Origin: Hemerocallis citrina
Lineage: Eukaryota > Streptophyta > Magnoliopsida > Asparagales > Asphodelaceae
DNA: 64,000 nucleotides
Assembly: GCA_017893485.1 (NCBI GenBank)
Contig: CM030363.1
Span: 81,756,230 to 81,820,229, forward strand
Direction of reading: 5' to 3'
Shown here: in pieces, positions 34,265 to 44,724 of the stretch
Layout of the letters: each line of letters opens with the position of its first letter
Position numbering within the stretch: position 1 is the first letter of the stretch
Translations under genes and position numbers: made by a program
The notes under the pieces: generated by a model
The model's input: the letters and a program-made list of their open reading frames with translations, nothing else
The model's database searches: none
Told to the model about the DNA's origin: nothing

Positions 34265-35600
34265 GTGATGTTACCACCCTAAGGGCTATCGACCATCAAG
34301 ACATATGTTTTCTTACCCTAAGGAGTTGTGGAGGAGTCACTCCTTGTGTACCGTCGAATCTTAACCAGGGTAGGTTAATCGAGGACCGGAGTATAGACAG
34401 AATCCAAGTCTAGGGTAGCGGCATGCGTGTATATTCGCACGGCCAGAGTCTTGGATCGATGAGCCACAAACCGGATCCTGAGGGATTCTGGTAAGTCTAG
34501 GTTGAGCGGCCTAGTAGAGTTATCTTGCAAAGCCTAAATTAAAGGCCTAGCAGGTTATGTTTATAATATTGTCACCCCTAGGATTGTTCGAGTCAGGGAC
34601 ATCATTAGAACAGTGACTTACAAGGATCAGTTTATTTAAACCCTTTTGCCGGGAGAGAGGAGTCAGTGGTAGGGGGCCCCTTACACTAACTCGTCCCTTG
34701 AGGCAGATCATAGGTGGTGTATTGGGTTGTACCTTCCCGTCAAAGGGATACGTACGGTGCCGTCTCACAAGTTGAGGACACGGGTTGCGTATCTCGCGCT
34801 GTTAATTCCTGAGGTACCGTGGCTGGGGGTGCCACAGGATGCATTGTGCAGTCCTGCGCTTGCGATACCCCAGAGGGTGCCACAGGGTAGGCTTCGTGCT
34901 ACCCTGCGCTTGCGAAACCCTATAGTTTGATTTTGTTGTGACGCCCGATACATTGGGTTTGTCTATTTGGAGAGAGGTCCGGTTGGCCGGGTCGCAGTGG
35001 CGAACATAGACACCACTGGCGAAATGCAATAGTGGGACTTGACCACATCTGCAACCTCATTAGCCACGTGTAGGTGTCGGGAACAGGTTGAGTACAATTA
35101 GAATTCTTAAACGCGGGTTTAATCCCTATATATGGAGAAACGACTTGAGATGGAGTCGCATGTAGTATGGGCTGCATGTTGCTTTCGGAGACTTGCTGAC
35201 ATTAGAATAGGAAGTGTCCTAGTTCTATTTCAATATCGCATTAGAGTCTAGTCATAGCACTCACGAACACTTAAACTACACCAACACCATTGCTATATTT
35301 TGTATATTGTTTGGAAGATTCGCTGCTATATGATCAGCCTTTAAGCGTCAGTGAATACTGACGTCCCTACTTCCATAGGTACTGGATCGCCGAAGTACAA
35401 AGGCGAGATTCAGGAGGACTCAAGGCAAGGAAAGCAAGGAGTCAGTGTCATGTTTAGTTCCGCTGCAGTATATGTATTGATTATGCATTAGTTGAGAAGT
35501 ACTCTGATGTAAGATGTTGAAGGTTGTAATACTTAGAAATGTAAAGGTAATATTGTAACTCTATTGTAAGGTATTACAGTTGTACAATATTCAGACTTGT
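34265..35600. other. Right-hand unique part of solo LTR
   Basis: No gene. At 34828-34920 a block of about 50 bp with GGTGCCACAGG and TGCGCTTGCGA occurs twice in tandem. The same pair is found reversed at about 48457-48555 and 55604-55702. Confidence 0.6.
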
Positions 35601-35658
35601 AACACTTTGTGTATTGAATAAAAAGTTTTAAATTCTCCTGTTTTTCTGTGTATTGTGA

Positions 35659-36273
35659 CTAATTGAAGTAAAGGTCTTGGCTTGTGTCACGGTTTCCCAG
35701 TGTCGAAATCGGGGCGCTACATGCACTTTCCGGTTGAACAGTGATGCTGAACTCTACATCACGATGCGGGGGTAACCCAGGAAAATCTTCCAAGAACACA
35801 GTCGGATAGTCCCGAACCACAGGAATCCCTTGCACTTCCATAGGAATCTCTTCCTTGCGGATAGTTGCCACCAGCTTAGAACAAATCTGCTTCCCTTGGA
35901 AAGTGACTTCAGGTCCACCTGGAGCCTTCACTGTTACCGTCTTGGTCTTACACTCGATGCTTGCACTGTACACCGACATCCAATCAATGCCAATGATAAC
36001 ATCGACTCCCAAGATAGTCAGCTCGATCAGATCAATCCCAAAGATTCGATTCCCAATCACAATCTCGCAATCAGCGTAATACTGATCAGTGGTTAAAGTT
36101 TCCCCTGATGGAGTAGCTACTGCCAAGATCTTGCCTGGAAAAATCTTCGGTTCAACTCCCAACACTTTAGCAAATTTAGGAGACACAAAAGTATGAGAGG
36201 ATCCAGTATCGAACAACACAACAGCTTTCATTCCATTCACATAAAGTTCGCCTGTTACATAACACACACTCAT
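35659..36273 (-). pseudogene. Tekay protease region, cut by the solo LTR
   Basis: The aspartic protease motif is VLFDTGSSHTFVSPKF, with the second conserved part IGIDWM downstream. Coding sequence ends at 35722, where the solo LTR interrupts it. The last 20 or so residues of the open frame are LTR sequence and not part of the protein. The Met at 36273 lies in the same frame as gag, but a TGA (36286-36288) and a TAG (36322-36324) separate the two. Confidence 0.88.
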
Positions 36274-36321
36274 TACGTAACAGTTTCACTTAACAGCGGG
36301 AAAAAGAAATGACAAAAACCA

Positions 36322-37347
36322 CTAAACATCAGCCCTCGTACCAGTGATGACATGATCGACCTCATCAACATCAGCTTCCGTCAAGGCAAATACTCGCCCT
36401 GGTTGGTACAGCCTCTTCCCAGTCTGCTGCGCTGGTGCATTGCGATTACTATTTCGTGGCTTGGAGCATTGAGATTGAAAGTGTCCCGTTTCGCCACAGT
36501 TGTAGCAAGTCACCGCAGGAGGTCTCACCACATTGTTCCCAGGTCCTCCAGCCACACTAATAGCGTTCGCCCCTGTCGATTTGAACTTTTGTGGAGATGG
36601 TTGCCCCTTGAAACTCCCAGAATGTGCAGGCCTCTTTCCAGACTGCCAGTTGTTCCTCCGGTTCTGAACAACATGGAACTGCTCCATATCTGCTTCCGTC
36701 GTTGCCGCTCTCTTCACCAACTTGTCAAATCTTCTGATACCAAGAGGTATCATCCGGGACCTCAGGCTCGGTCTCAATCCATGCTCGAACTTACGAGCCT
36801 TCTTAGCCTCATCCATCACCAGTTCAGGCGCATACCTAGAGAGCTGAGTAAACTTAGTCTCATACTCCCTCACTGACATGCCGCCTTGCTGTAGCGACAG
36901 AAACTCCATAGCCTTCTTCTCTTGAACATCGGAGGGGAAATAGTGACTGCGGAATTCTTCCAGAAATTGCTCCCAGCCAAGCACTATGCCTCCCATGGTC
37001 CTCTTCATCGACTGCCACCAAACAGCCGCGTCCTTCTCAAATTGCAAAGTCGCCAACTTGACCTTACTGCCTTCCGGGGTCTCCAACACTTCAAAGATTG
37101 TCTCCACTTGCCGAATCCAGTTGTCAGCCGCATCTGGGTCTGACTTTCCCTCGAATACAGGTGGTTTCATTCGCTTGAACGATTCCACCAGTTTAATCGC
37201 CTTGGGCATCGGATTCGCGGGTCCCCTTCCTTGGTTCATAGCCACGGCATTGAGCGTCTGATAGACCCTCACAAGTTCCATTTCCAGATCCAACCCTTCA
37301 CCATTTCTAGCTCCTCTTCTCGACATATTCTGATGCAAAAGATCCAT
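36322..37347 (-). CDS. Tekay gag (341 codons, intact)
   Basis: Gag builds the particle and packages RNA. The capsid region contains FEGKSDPDAADNWIRQVETIF, KDAAVWWQSM and WEQFLEEFRSHYFPSDVQEKK, typical of retrotransposon gag. The CCHC knuckle is CYNCGETGHFQSQC near residues 282-295. It starts at the first Met of the frame (37347) and ends with TAG at 36322. It follows the primer site and the upstream coiled-coil ORF on the same strand. It is the only full-length ORF left in this element. Confidence 0.9.
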   Translation of the reverse strand: MDLLHQNMSRRGARNGEGLDLEMELVRVYQTLNAVAMNQGRGPANPMPKAIKLVESFKRMKPPVFEGKSDPDAADNWIRQVETIFEVLETPEGSKVKLATLQFEKDAAVWWQSMKRTMGGIVLGWEQFLEEFRSHYFPSDVQEKKAMEFLSLQQGGMSVREYETKFTQLSRYAPELVMDEAKKARKFEHGLRPSLRSRMIPLGIRRFDKLVKRAATTEADMEQFHVVQNRRNNWQSGKRPAHSGSFKGQPSPQKFKSTGANAISVAGGPGNNVVRPPAVTCYNCGETGHFQSQCSKPRNSNRNAPAQQTGKRLYQPGRVFALTEADVDEVDHVITGTRADV

Positions 37348-37469
37348 TAAATTCGAAGTATAAGACGAGAATTTAAATCAACTTGCATTTTATTGAATTC
37401 TAAACTTTATACATTCGAATTGAAAACATTTCTTAACATCAGAATGAAAGAAATAGAAGCTACAACGAT

Positions 37470-37895
37470 CTAACTCCTACGGTTCCTCTTCGCTTCTCGA
37501 AGTTCTCCCCGTAGTTCATCAACTTCATCCTTCAGTACATCAGTCAGGTTCTTCCTCTTCTCGAGTTCCCATATACGATGACTGAGAATAGAATAGTCGT
37601 CCTTTCGCTTTGCCAGCTGAACCTCCAATAATCTGACTCTCTCTCGCAGTGTCTCTACCTGCCTCTGAAGAGAAGTCACAAGACTACTCAGAACTGGTTC
37701 CTCTTCTTCATCAGAAGAAGAATCGTCAGACGAGTCGGGAGGTGGGGTAATCTCTCGAGATTCAGGCCACTCCTCCTCATCAGAATCTGGTTGCCCAGGG
37801 TGGTACTCTTCCTCGAGATCAGCCTATCCAGGATGGTACTCTTCCTCAATGATATCCCAGTCATCGTCTCCAGCAGGGTCGAAGTGGTCAGCCAT
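37470..37895 (-). pseudogene. Upstream acidic and coiled-coil ORF of the Tekay element
   Basis: From ATG at 37893-37895 a frame of 141 codons runs to the stop at 37470, broken only by a TAG at 37824-37826. The N-terminal half is very acidic, with two EEEYHPG copies. After an Asp/Ser/Glu run, the last 60-70 residues form a strong predicted coiled coil (VETLRERVRLLEVQLAKRKD). It lies between the primer site and gag, separate from gag. I do not know a function; it may be an accessory protein or a leader ORF. Confidence 0.6.
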
Positions 37896-38048
37896 CTTAG
37901 AATTAGAGAGGAAGAAGCATAAGTCATAGGCAACACAAATGAAAGTCACTTACATTTAAATCTCTAAACTCAAACACACACTCTAATGTCCACTTCTAGG
38001 GTGTCGTTCCTTATAAATTTGTACCAATATGGAAAGCGTAGAAAACGT

Positions 38049-38061
38049 GGCTCTGATACCA
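38049..38061 (-). other. Primer binding site (tRNA-Met), Tekay element
   Basis: The minus strand reads TGGTATCAGAGCC, three bases after the 5' LTR end. Confidence 0.92.
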
Positions 38062-38064
38062 CTT

Positions 38065-40976
38065 TGTAACGCCCCGAATCCCAAATACACTGAATTCGAG
38101 ATGTTCTACAGGATCTTTTCGCTTCTTTTAGTACAATTTTACAAGGAAATTCAAACTTTTCACTTTACATCAGAGTTTACATCAATATTACATTTACATT
38201 GCACAGCGGAAGTAAAATTTACAACAATGAAACAAATGTACAACAACATAGAGAAATATTTAAGCATTTGTTCCTCTTTAATCTTTTTCATGCCATTCAT
38301 CCATGGCCATCCTCTCTATGCCAGAAACAGTATAATGATTCTCATTTCTTAACAGATCACAAACTTGTTCACATATCAAAATAACGTAAAGGGAAAAATC
38401 TTAATGATGTCGTGTCATGATTATGCACTTAATCCTTAATGCAATTGTTTATATTAGATGACACTAATGCGCACTTGTTCGGATTCTATGCATCTCATAC
38501 ATAGGTCCGAGGACAAGCCGCTTATTCGTTCTTCATCTTTGTAGGGTTCAATCCCTCGCCATGACTTAATCTACTACTGTAACTATGGTGAGTATCCTAG
38601 ATGATCTATGAGTACAAGCTCGTGTACAGAAAACCTGGAGGGGAACTCCACGCCATGTCTTGACTCATCAAGCATGCATTCTGTGGCAATTCAGCCTCCT
38701 TCATGGCACACGATCCTCTTGTAGCCACCAAACATCCCACAAGCGTGACTAGAGTCTGATCATTCTGAGTTGTGCCCACGCCATATCTTGACTCATCAAG
38801 CATGCATTCTGTGGCTCACACACCCGCACCGTAAACCCTAGTTCTCATACTCGTGTTTTTCTCTCACTTTCATCACATCTTCACTATGCACTAATCCTTA
38901 GTTTTTATTAGAATCATGAACAAAAATCAAAGCTCTAGAGTTAGCCTCTCCACTAAACCGGACTTATTCATTCATTCAACATGACCAACCTTGGTATTTC
39001 TTTTCAATTTTCATTTCATTCCATATCCAATGCCGGAGGAGACTTAGCTACTCTTTTGTTTCAATTTCCAATTCACAAATTCCAATTTGAGCATTTTCAA
39101 CTCATAATTCATTTAATAGTCTCACAGACTTTCTTTATCATGATCTTAGATTTCATATTCATTTAATTCTCATTTCAATCTATGATTCATTTCATGTAAA
39201 TCCATGCAACAACAAATAGAGTTTACCAACATCAACCATAAGATTCACAACTTTAACATAAACCAAATAAGATTTCTGACATCTCAAAGTATTCTGGACA
39301 GTCGACTTGGAGAAAGTCCAGTCGACTTGTTCAGTCAAAATCAAGTTCTTCATAACTGCTCAGGAGAGTCGACTGCTGCACTTGGCCAGTCGGCTGCTCC
39401 GCAAATTTCCATGTTCAAAATATCATTCATGTGACAGTCGACTGTCATTCCATCAGTCGCCTGTCCTGGGGTTTCAACAGTACATTTTAATACTCAGCCC
39501 AGTCGACTTGCTACTTGCATTAAGTCGACTGAACAGGTTAAATTTCAATTTAAGGAATTATCTTCCATCTGTTCTTCCATTCATATGCATCATTGTGTCA
39601 CATTACAATATATTCATACTACATAAACATGTAATTTCTTAGCTGTTCACTAACATCACAACATATACTTTCTCATACTAATGTTTTCTTTCCTCAAGGG
39701 AATGTTGAACATGCATTTTCATTTACTCATCATTTACTTGCAGAAATGAACACTAAATCTCAATTTAGCACACTAGAACATTACCGTAAAATACTTCGTT
39801 TCAGGGAATTTCTGGACTATTCTTAATTTAATTCAATACCGGTCGGCTGTTCACATCAACAGTCGACTGTACGGGTTATTCCCAGTTTTACTAATCATCC
39901 CTAGTTCTTTTTCATCTGTTCATGTCTCCTCAGTCATGTATAACATGGGGAAATAAGTTTAGCAATCATTCTATCACTTCAGTTTGTACACACGTACATT
40001 ATTAAATTTTCTAATAAATCATGAATAAACATTCGCCTCGTACCAGTCGACTTGTCCACGTGACAGTCGACTGTACAGACCTATTTCAGTCTTATTTACA
40101 GTGTCATTACTTCATTATTAGTCCTTCACAACTTTCATCATAAGCATACACAGAGCAATCTAATATGTTTAAACTTACTCTTCCCAAGCATGGTAATAAT
40201 CATTACTGCCATAATATAATTGCTACATTAGAAGTCCTCAGAAACACCCACCTTAATGACGAAAAATAACCGAATCCAGAAAAGCTTCTTAATGCACTGC
40301 ACGACTTCTTGCTCCTTGCTCCTTGCTCCTCACCGAAGCTCCTCTGCAGAGATGATCGGCCTCCAAAGGTACTCTCACTCACAAAACTCTACAATATATA
40401 TCTTCTTTTCAAGAGATCATGGTGTAGAAGATGTTTAGGAGAGAGGGGTATTTATACACCAGTTTGGGTGAGATGGAAGGCTAGGATTTAGTAGATAGTT
40501 ATAGGGTCAAGGGCTAGGATGAACTAGGGAGTTGTAATAACTACCCACACTCTAGATAACCACCCATGACTCAAATCCACTCCTTACCCAATCCGGCCAA
40601 GAAAAGTGTGCTCATGCACGTGTACATGAAATGCACGTGCAGCACTAGTCACCATAAGAAACTTGTACAAAATACAAAATAAAGATCTTTAAAAAAAGTG
40701 TTCCACATTACAAGTTGTAGAAAAAAAAATAGAATTAAACCATGGGCTTTAATAAATGGCCCAAAACAATAGTTATTTAAAAATAAAAGAATGCATTATA
40801 TTTTGGGCTTTAAGAAAAAGGGTTTTTTATTAAAATAAGGCTTTGGTACAAAACGAAAAAACACAAATTGAAATATCTTTACTCTACTTGATGAAAATAT
40901 GAGCCAAAAATATTACACGTGCACACTACGTGCAAAATAAATAATTTTTCATTAATTGAAAAATCAGGGCATTACA
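38065..40976 (-). repeat. 5' LTR of the Tekay element
   Basis: 2912 bp, starting TGTAATGCCC and ending GGCGTTACA on the minus strand. It has nine GTCGAC sites between 39301 and 40071, one more than the other LTR. Most lie in AGTCGACT or CAGTCGACTG contexts. Confidence 0.95.
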
Positions 40977-41910
40977 TGAAGACGCTCGGCGGCATTTTTC
41001 TTCACTTTCGAGGGTCAGATTGGCACTTGCTCGGAATCCGAGCGAAATGGCTCAGTTTTTCCGTTGCGCGAGTGGCTCGGATCGCTAGTCGCTCGGCTCG
41101 GAATTCCGAGTGACGTGGAGCGATCTGGACCGTCGGATCTTAGCGCGAATCTCGAGGCAGGAATAGTTCCTAAGAAAACACTATCTTGTCGTGTAGTGGT
41201 GCTGGCATGATCTGGGCCATCCGATCGAAATCTTATGCAAATTTTGAGGAGAATGTCATTTTTCTCCAATTCGTAGCTCGGATTGGCACTTGCTCGGAAT
41301 CCGAGCTATCCTCTTGAATGTTGAGGTCGGATCGCCTGTCGCTCGGATTTTGGTTCCGAGGAACGTGGGGCGATCCTAGTCGTTTGATGATGGCACAGAT
41401 CTCGATGCTGGCTCAGTTCCCAAGAAAACACTATCTTGTCGTGTAATGGTGCTGGCATGATCTGGGCCGTCCGATCGAAATCTTATGCGAATTTTGAGGA
41501 GAAAGTCGTTTTTCTCCAATTCGTAGCTCAGATTGGCACTTGCTCGGAATCCGAGCTATCCTCTTGAATGTTGAGGTCGGATCGCCTGTTGCTCAGATTT
41601 TGGTTCCGAGGGACGTGGGGCGATCCTAGCCGTTGGATGATGGCACAGATCTCGATGCTGGCTCAGTTCCCAAGAAAATACTATCTTGTCGTGTAGTGGT
41701 GCTGGCATGATCTGAGCCGTCCGATCGAAATCTTACGCGAATTTTGAGGGGAAAGTCGTTTTTCTCCAATTCGTGGCTCGGATTGGCACTTGCTCGGAAT
41801 CCGAGCGAAGTGGCTCGGGTCACTAGTTGCTCAGGTCGGAATTCCGAGCTATCCTCTTTGTGGAGGTCAGATCGCCTGTCGCTCGGATTTTGGTTCCGAG
41901 GCACTAAGCG
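40977..41910. repeat. 250-bp tandem array of Tat-1, right part
   Basis: CTATCTTGTC recurs at 41181, 41431 and 41681, and the palindrome GCTCGGAATCCGAGC at 41029, 41292, 41542 and 41792. The last three are exactly 250 bp apart. Units also carry GCGATC and ATGATCTGGGCC words. It lies between the antisense gene and the 3' LTR of Tat-1, where Tat elements are known to carry tandem arrays. Confidence 0.9.
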
Positions 41911-42050
41911 ATTTTACTTGGATCGAAACGTTGCTTCCTTTGTCAATAGTTGTGGCTCTTCGTTGCTTAGCCGTTTGGGCTTTTGTAACGTTTCAAGGGA
42001 GGCCCAAGAGTTGCGTCCTTGCATTACAAAGCCCAAGAGGCGTTATTTTT

Positions 42051-42060
42051 ACTATAAGTT
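42051..42060 (+). promoter_or_regulatory. Putative promoter of the Tat-1 antisense gene
   Basis: ACTATAAGTT is a TATA-like box about 190 bp upstream of the ATG at 42250, followed by a CT-rich leader rich in CTCACTTT words. The stretch 41911-42249 has no other feature. Transcription from here is inferred. Confidence 0.4.
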
Positions 42061-43249
42061 TTCACCCCCTCAACACTTTACCTCATTTCTCACTTTTACT
42101 TTCTCACTCTTGGTTTTTACTTCTTAGCGAAGTTTTTAGCTCTTGGGCGGCGCTGCTAGCTGTCGCGGCGAGGTGTTTTAAAATCCGGTGATCTTTTTTG
42201 GCCGTACAAGTCACTTCATGGTCAGTCCCTCTCCTCATCTTTGTTAAAAATGGTTAAGTTTTCTTCTACGGATGAGATCCCCTCCTCGGACCTAGGCGTC
42301 AGCCGAGCGGTCAGGCCAAGCAAGGATAAGGGGAAGGAAGTCGTGGAGCCGACCGATGAGACAACGGTCAGGTCGAGTACAGATGCGGAGGTTGCTGAGC
42401 CCCTCCAGGAGGTAGTGGTCCGATCTAGCAAGGGCAAGGGTGTGGAAACGATAATTAAGCACCCGAAGACTGCAGGGGAGTTGGGTCGGCTTCCGAGCAT
42501 TTTGTCGAGCGTTGGCGGTGTGCGGAGCTACTCCGGAGATCTATTGGAGAAGGTGACGCAGGGCACCGCCAAGTCGATCGAGGAGAACGAGCCAAGGGAA
42601 ATTTCTGAGGTGGATCAGATCTCTTCGGTCCTGACCGAGGTGGATTTACATCGGATCCGGAGTGGGTTCCGAATCCCCGCGGAGTACGGGCTCCTTCTCC
42701 CCGGCCTTGGCTTCCGAGTGTGCACCTCGTCCTCAGCCGATACGTGCATTTTTCCCGCCGACTCTCTGAATGCCGGACTTCGGCTGCCTCTACACCCTTT
42801 CATGATCGAGGTGCTGCAGTCGTACGGCTTGTGTCCGGCTCAGCTAATGCCGAACACATGGCGGTACGTTATGGCGTTTGTTCTTCAATGCTAGGAGGTC
42901 GGCGCTCTGTCCAATATGTTCATCCTTCGGAGTCTCTACCGTCCTTGACAACCAAGCAAAAATGAGCAGAGGTACTACCTCTCGTCGAGGAAGGGTGTGA
43001 AGCTGATCGAGAACCCAGACTTGATCAAGCATTGGAAGGAGAAGTACTTCCTCGTCCGAGCTCCCGAGCCATGAGTGATCCCGACGGTGTGGTCGAGGGA
43101 CGGCCTTCCGAAGCGGGCGAAGAAAGAGCCCGTGCTCAGCAATGAGGAGGCAGAAATCGTGGAGAAGTTACTCGGGCTTCCGACCCTCAGTTGGAAGGAC
43201 ATCACCGAGGAGGCATTATTCCGAGGGGGTCTCAGTCCGTTCGACCCTA

Positions 43250-43324
43250 GTACGCTTCTCCTATTCTTGTTTTGTCTTTGAGGTTTGGAAAAATTTTCTA
43301 ACTTTTTTCACTCGGTTTGTGCAG
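43250..43324 (+). other. Intron 1 of antisense gene 1
   Basis: GTACGC at the donor and TTTGTGCAG at the acceptor, 75 bp, T-rich. The flanking frames join through an AAA codon. Confidence 0.65.
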
Positions 43325-43842
43325 AATCTCCCGGCATGGATTACAAAGGTCTAATGGCGAAGGCCCGAACGGCTAAGGAGCAGGAGGTGAGGAAGAGGAA
43401 GAGGACCATGTCCGGACCTCAAGGCGGCGGAGCGTCCAAGATCCCCTCAGTCTCTCCGACCCTCTAGCAGCAGGTTGTCGAGGCTCCTCTGGTTGAGCCC
43501 GATCAAGGCCTTATGGTGCTGTCCGCCCCTCCTACCTCGGATGCGCCGACCCCAACGGCGCGAACAGATGCCTTAGGGTCTTCCGGCGGAGCGTTCAACA
43601 TTAGCGCGGTGCTGGCTCTCGACGTTCCGCCCCTCACTGCTGAGGCAGAGGCAATTCTGACCGAGGAGCACAAGCGCATCTTCGTTCCTGACTGGCGCGT
43701 GATGAAGGTCGATAGGTTCTTAGGGGACGATAATATCTGCATGCAGGTGGTGAAGCACCTGCCGACCCCAAAAGACCGAGCGGCGCTCAAGGCGGGCGAA
43801 GTTGGTGACGCCGCGATGCAGATTGCTCGGAACACCATGTCG

Positions 43843-43919
43843 GTAAGTAGTAGAGGATTTTCTTCAAATTTTTTTAAGTTTTTGTGCTCGTGCTTAACTG
43901 CTTCTTGTATGGCTTGTAG
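43843..43919 (+). other. Intron 2 of antisense gene 1
   Basis: GTAAGT at the donor and GGCTTGTAG at the acceptor, 77 bp, T-rich, phase 0. Splicing restores the frame into LCHFNYLLEEFA. Confidence 0.7.
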
Positions 43920-44501
43920 ACCCTCTGCCACTTCAATTATCTGCTCGAGGAGTTCGCGAGCAAGGAATAGCAGATGACCGTTCTGAACGACCGGGAACGG
44001 TCGGAGCGGTCTAAGGCGGTGCAGCAGCTGGGGGCCGAACAGTTGCATTCCGCTTCGCTCGAGGCCGATGTTGTCGACCTAAAGGCTCAGCTCGCCGAGG
44101 CGTTGAGGAGCTCGGCCGCCGAGGCCTCCAAGGTCGAGACCCTAGAAAAGAAGGCAGCTCGACTCGAAGGGGAGCTGTCTAAGGCCCTGAAGGCGTCAGA
44201 GGAGGCCCTGAGCGATCACGCGTCGAAGGTGGCGGTCCCAGAGAAGGCAGTTCGGGACGAGACCGAGGCTCACATGTTGACCAACATGGAGGAAGCATAC
44301 GGCCGAGCACTGAAGCATATCGTCGCTCGGAACCCCGGATTCAACGTCTCGTCCTACTACTTCTATGACCTCGTAGAGGGTGAGGAAGAGCTGCCCTTGG
44401 CCGAGCTCGCTCCGAGGCCGGAGGGCGAAGACTCCGAAGGCGAGGGTGGTGCCGAGGGTGCGATTGTAGCTGTGTCGAGCGATGATGAGGTCGACCCCTG
44501 A

Positions 44502-44724
44502 CTTTGTCGCCTCTTCTCATTTTCTTCTTCTCTTTTTTTTTCCTTTTTTCTTTTGTAATGCCTAACTGCGGACTGGCCACCGCTTTTCGTAGCTCTTGGA
44601 CTTTTAATGAAATGGTTTCTTTTTGGCTGAATATTACAAAGTTTCGCAAAGTTGTTCAACTCTTTTTGCTCGGATTGTGTCTTTAAGTATTGAATACCTC
44701 TTTTGATATTCCTCAACTTTTCAG
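44502..44724 (+). other. Spacer between the two antisense ORFs, possible intron or 3' region
   Basis: T-rich with no ORF of note. It ends in CTCAACTTTTCAG at 44724, a good splice acceptor just before antisense ORF 2. It could be the 3' region of gene 1, an intron, or both. Confidence 0.4.

Larger units (their letters stand above)
30321..35721 (+). mobile_element. Solo long LTR (5.4 kb) inserted in Tekay pol
   Basis: It starts TATAATATCCC (probably a mutated TGTAATATCCC, as in the copy at 1611) and ends GGGGCGCTACA, flanked by TGCAC on both sides. If it and one TGCAC are removed, the Tekay protease and RT reading frames line up without gain or loss. It has no internal region, so it is a solo LTR left after recombination. 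Its 3' end is clearly related to the LTRs of the 46784-59108 element. It is packed with tandem arrays and has no gene. Confidence 0.93.
24482..40976 (-). mobile_element. Tekay/Del-type chromovirus, minus strand, with nested solo LTR
   Basis: LTRs at 38065-40976 (5') and 24482-27404 (3') bracket a tRNA-Met primer site, a short upstream ORF, gag, protease, RT, RNase H and integrase, all on the minus strand. The target duplication is TGAAG (24477-24481 and 40977-40981). Without the 5401-bp solo LTR and its 5-bp duplication it would be about 11.1 kb. The LTRs are almost identical apart from three indels, so the insertion is fairly young, but several stops and a 47-bp insertion block pol. The clade is assigned from the integrase tail and the long LTRs. 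Confidence 0.92.
42250..44501 (+). pseudogene. Tat-1 antisense gene 1, 'putative gypsy type transposon' domain, two introns
   Basis: It lies opposite to gag-pol. Exons are 42250-43249, 43325-43842 and 43920-44501, joined by GT-AG introns in matching phase for about 700 codons. Exon 1 has the conserved domain known from such plant ORFs (IPAEYGLLLPGLGFRV, LNAGLRLPLHPFMIEVLQSY). Exon 3 is mostly coiled coil (LAEALRSSAAEASKVETLEK) and ends in an acidic tail. Five in-frame stops (42892, 42946, 43072, 43465, 43968) break it; all fit C:G to T:A changes of Gln, Arg or Trp codons. The function of this protein class is unknown. Confidence 0.75.

Noticed and set aside
35659..35721. C-terminal tail of the protease ORF (LGNRDTSQDLYFN)
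   Set aside because: It is the inner end of the solo LTR read through. Similar tails occur in the ORFs at the LARD LTR ends (46748-47005, 53893-54153).
38049..38061. tRNA gene candidates at the TGGTATCAGAGC sites (also 12613, 53917)
   Set aside because: Only the 3' complement of tRNA-Met is present, each next to an LTR. They are primer sites, not tRNA genes.
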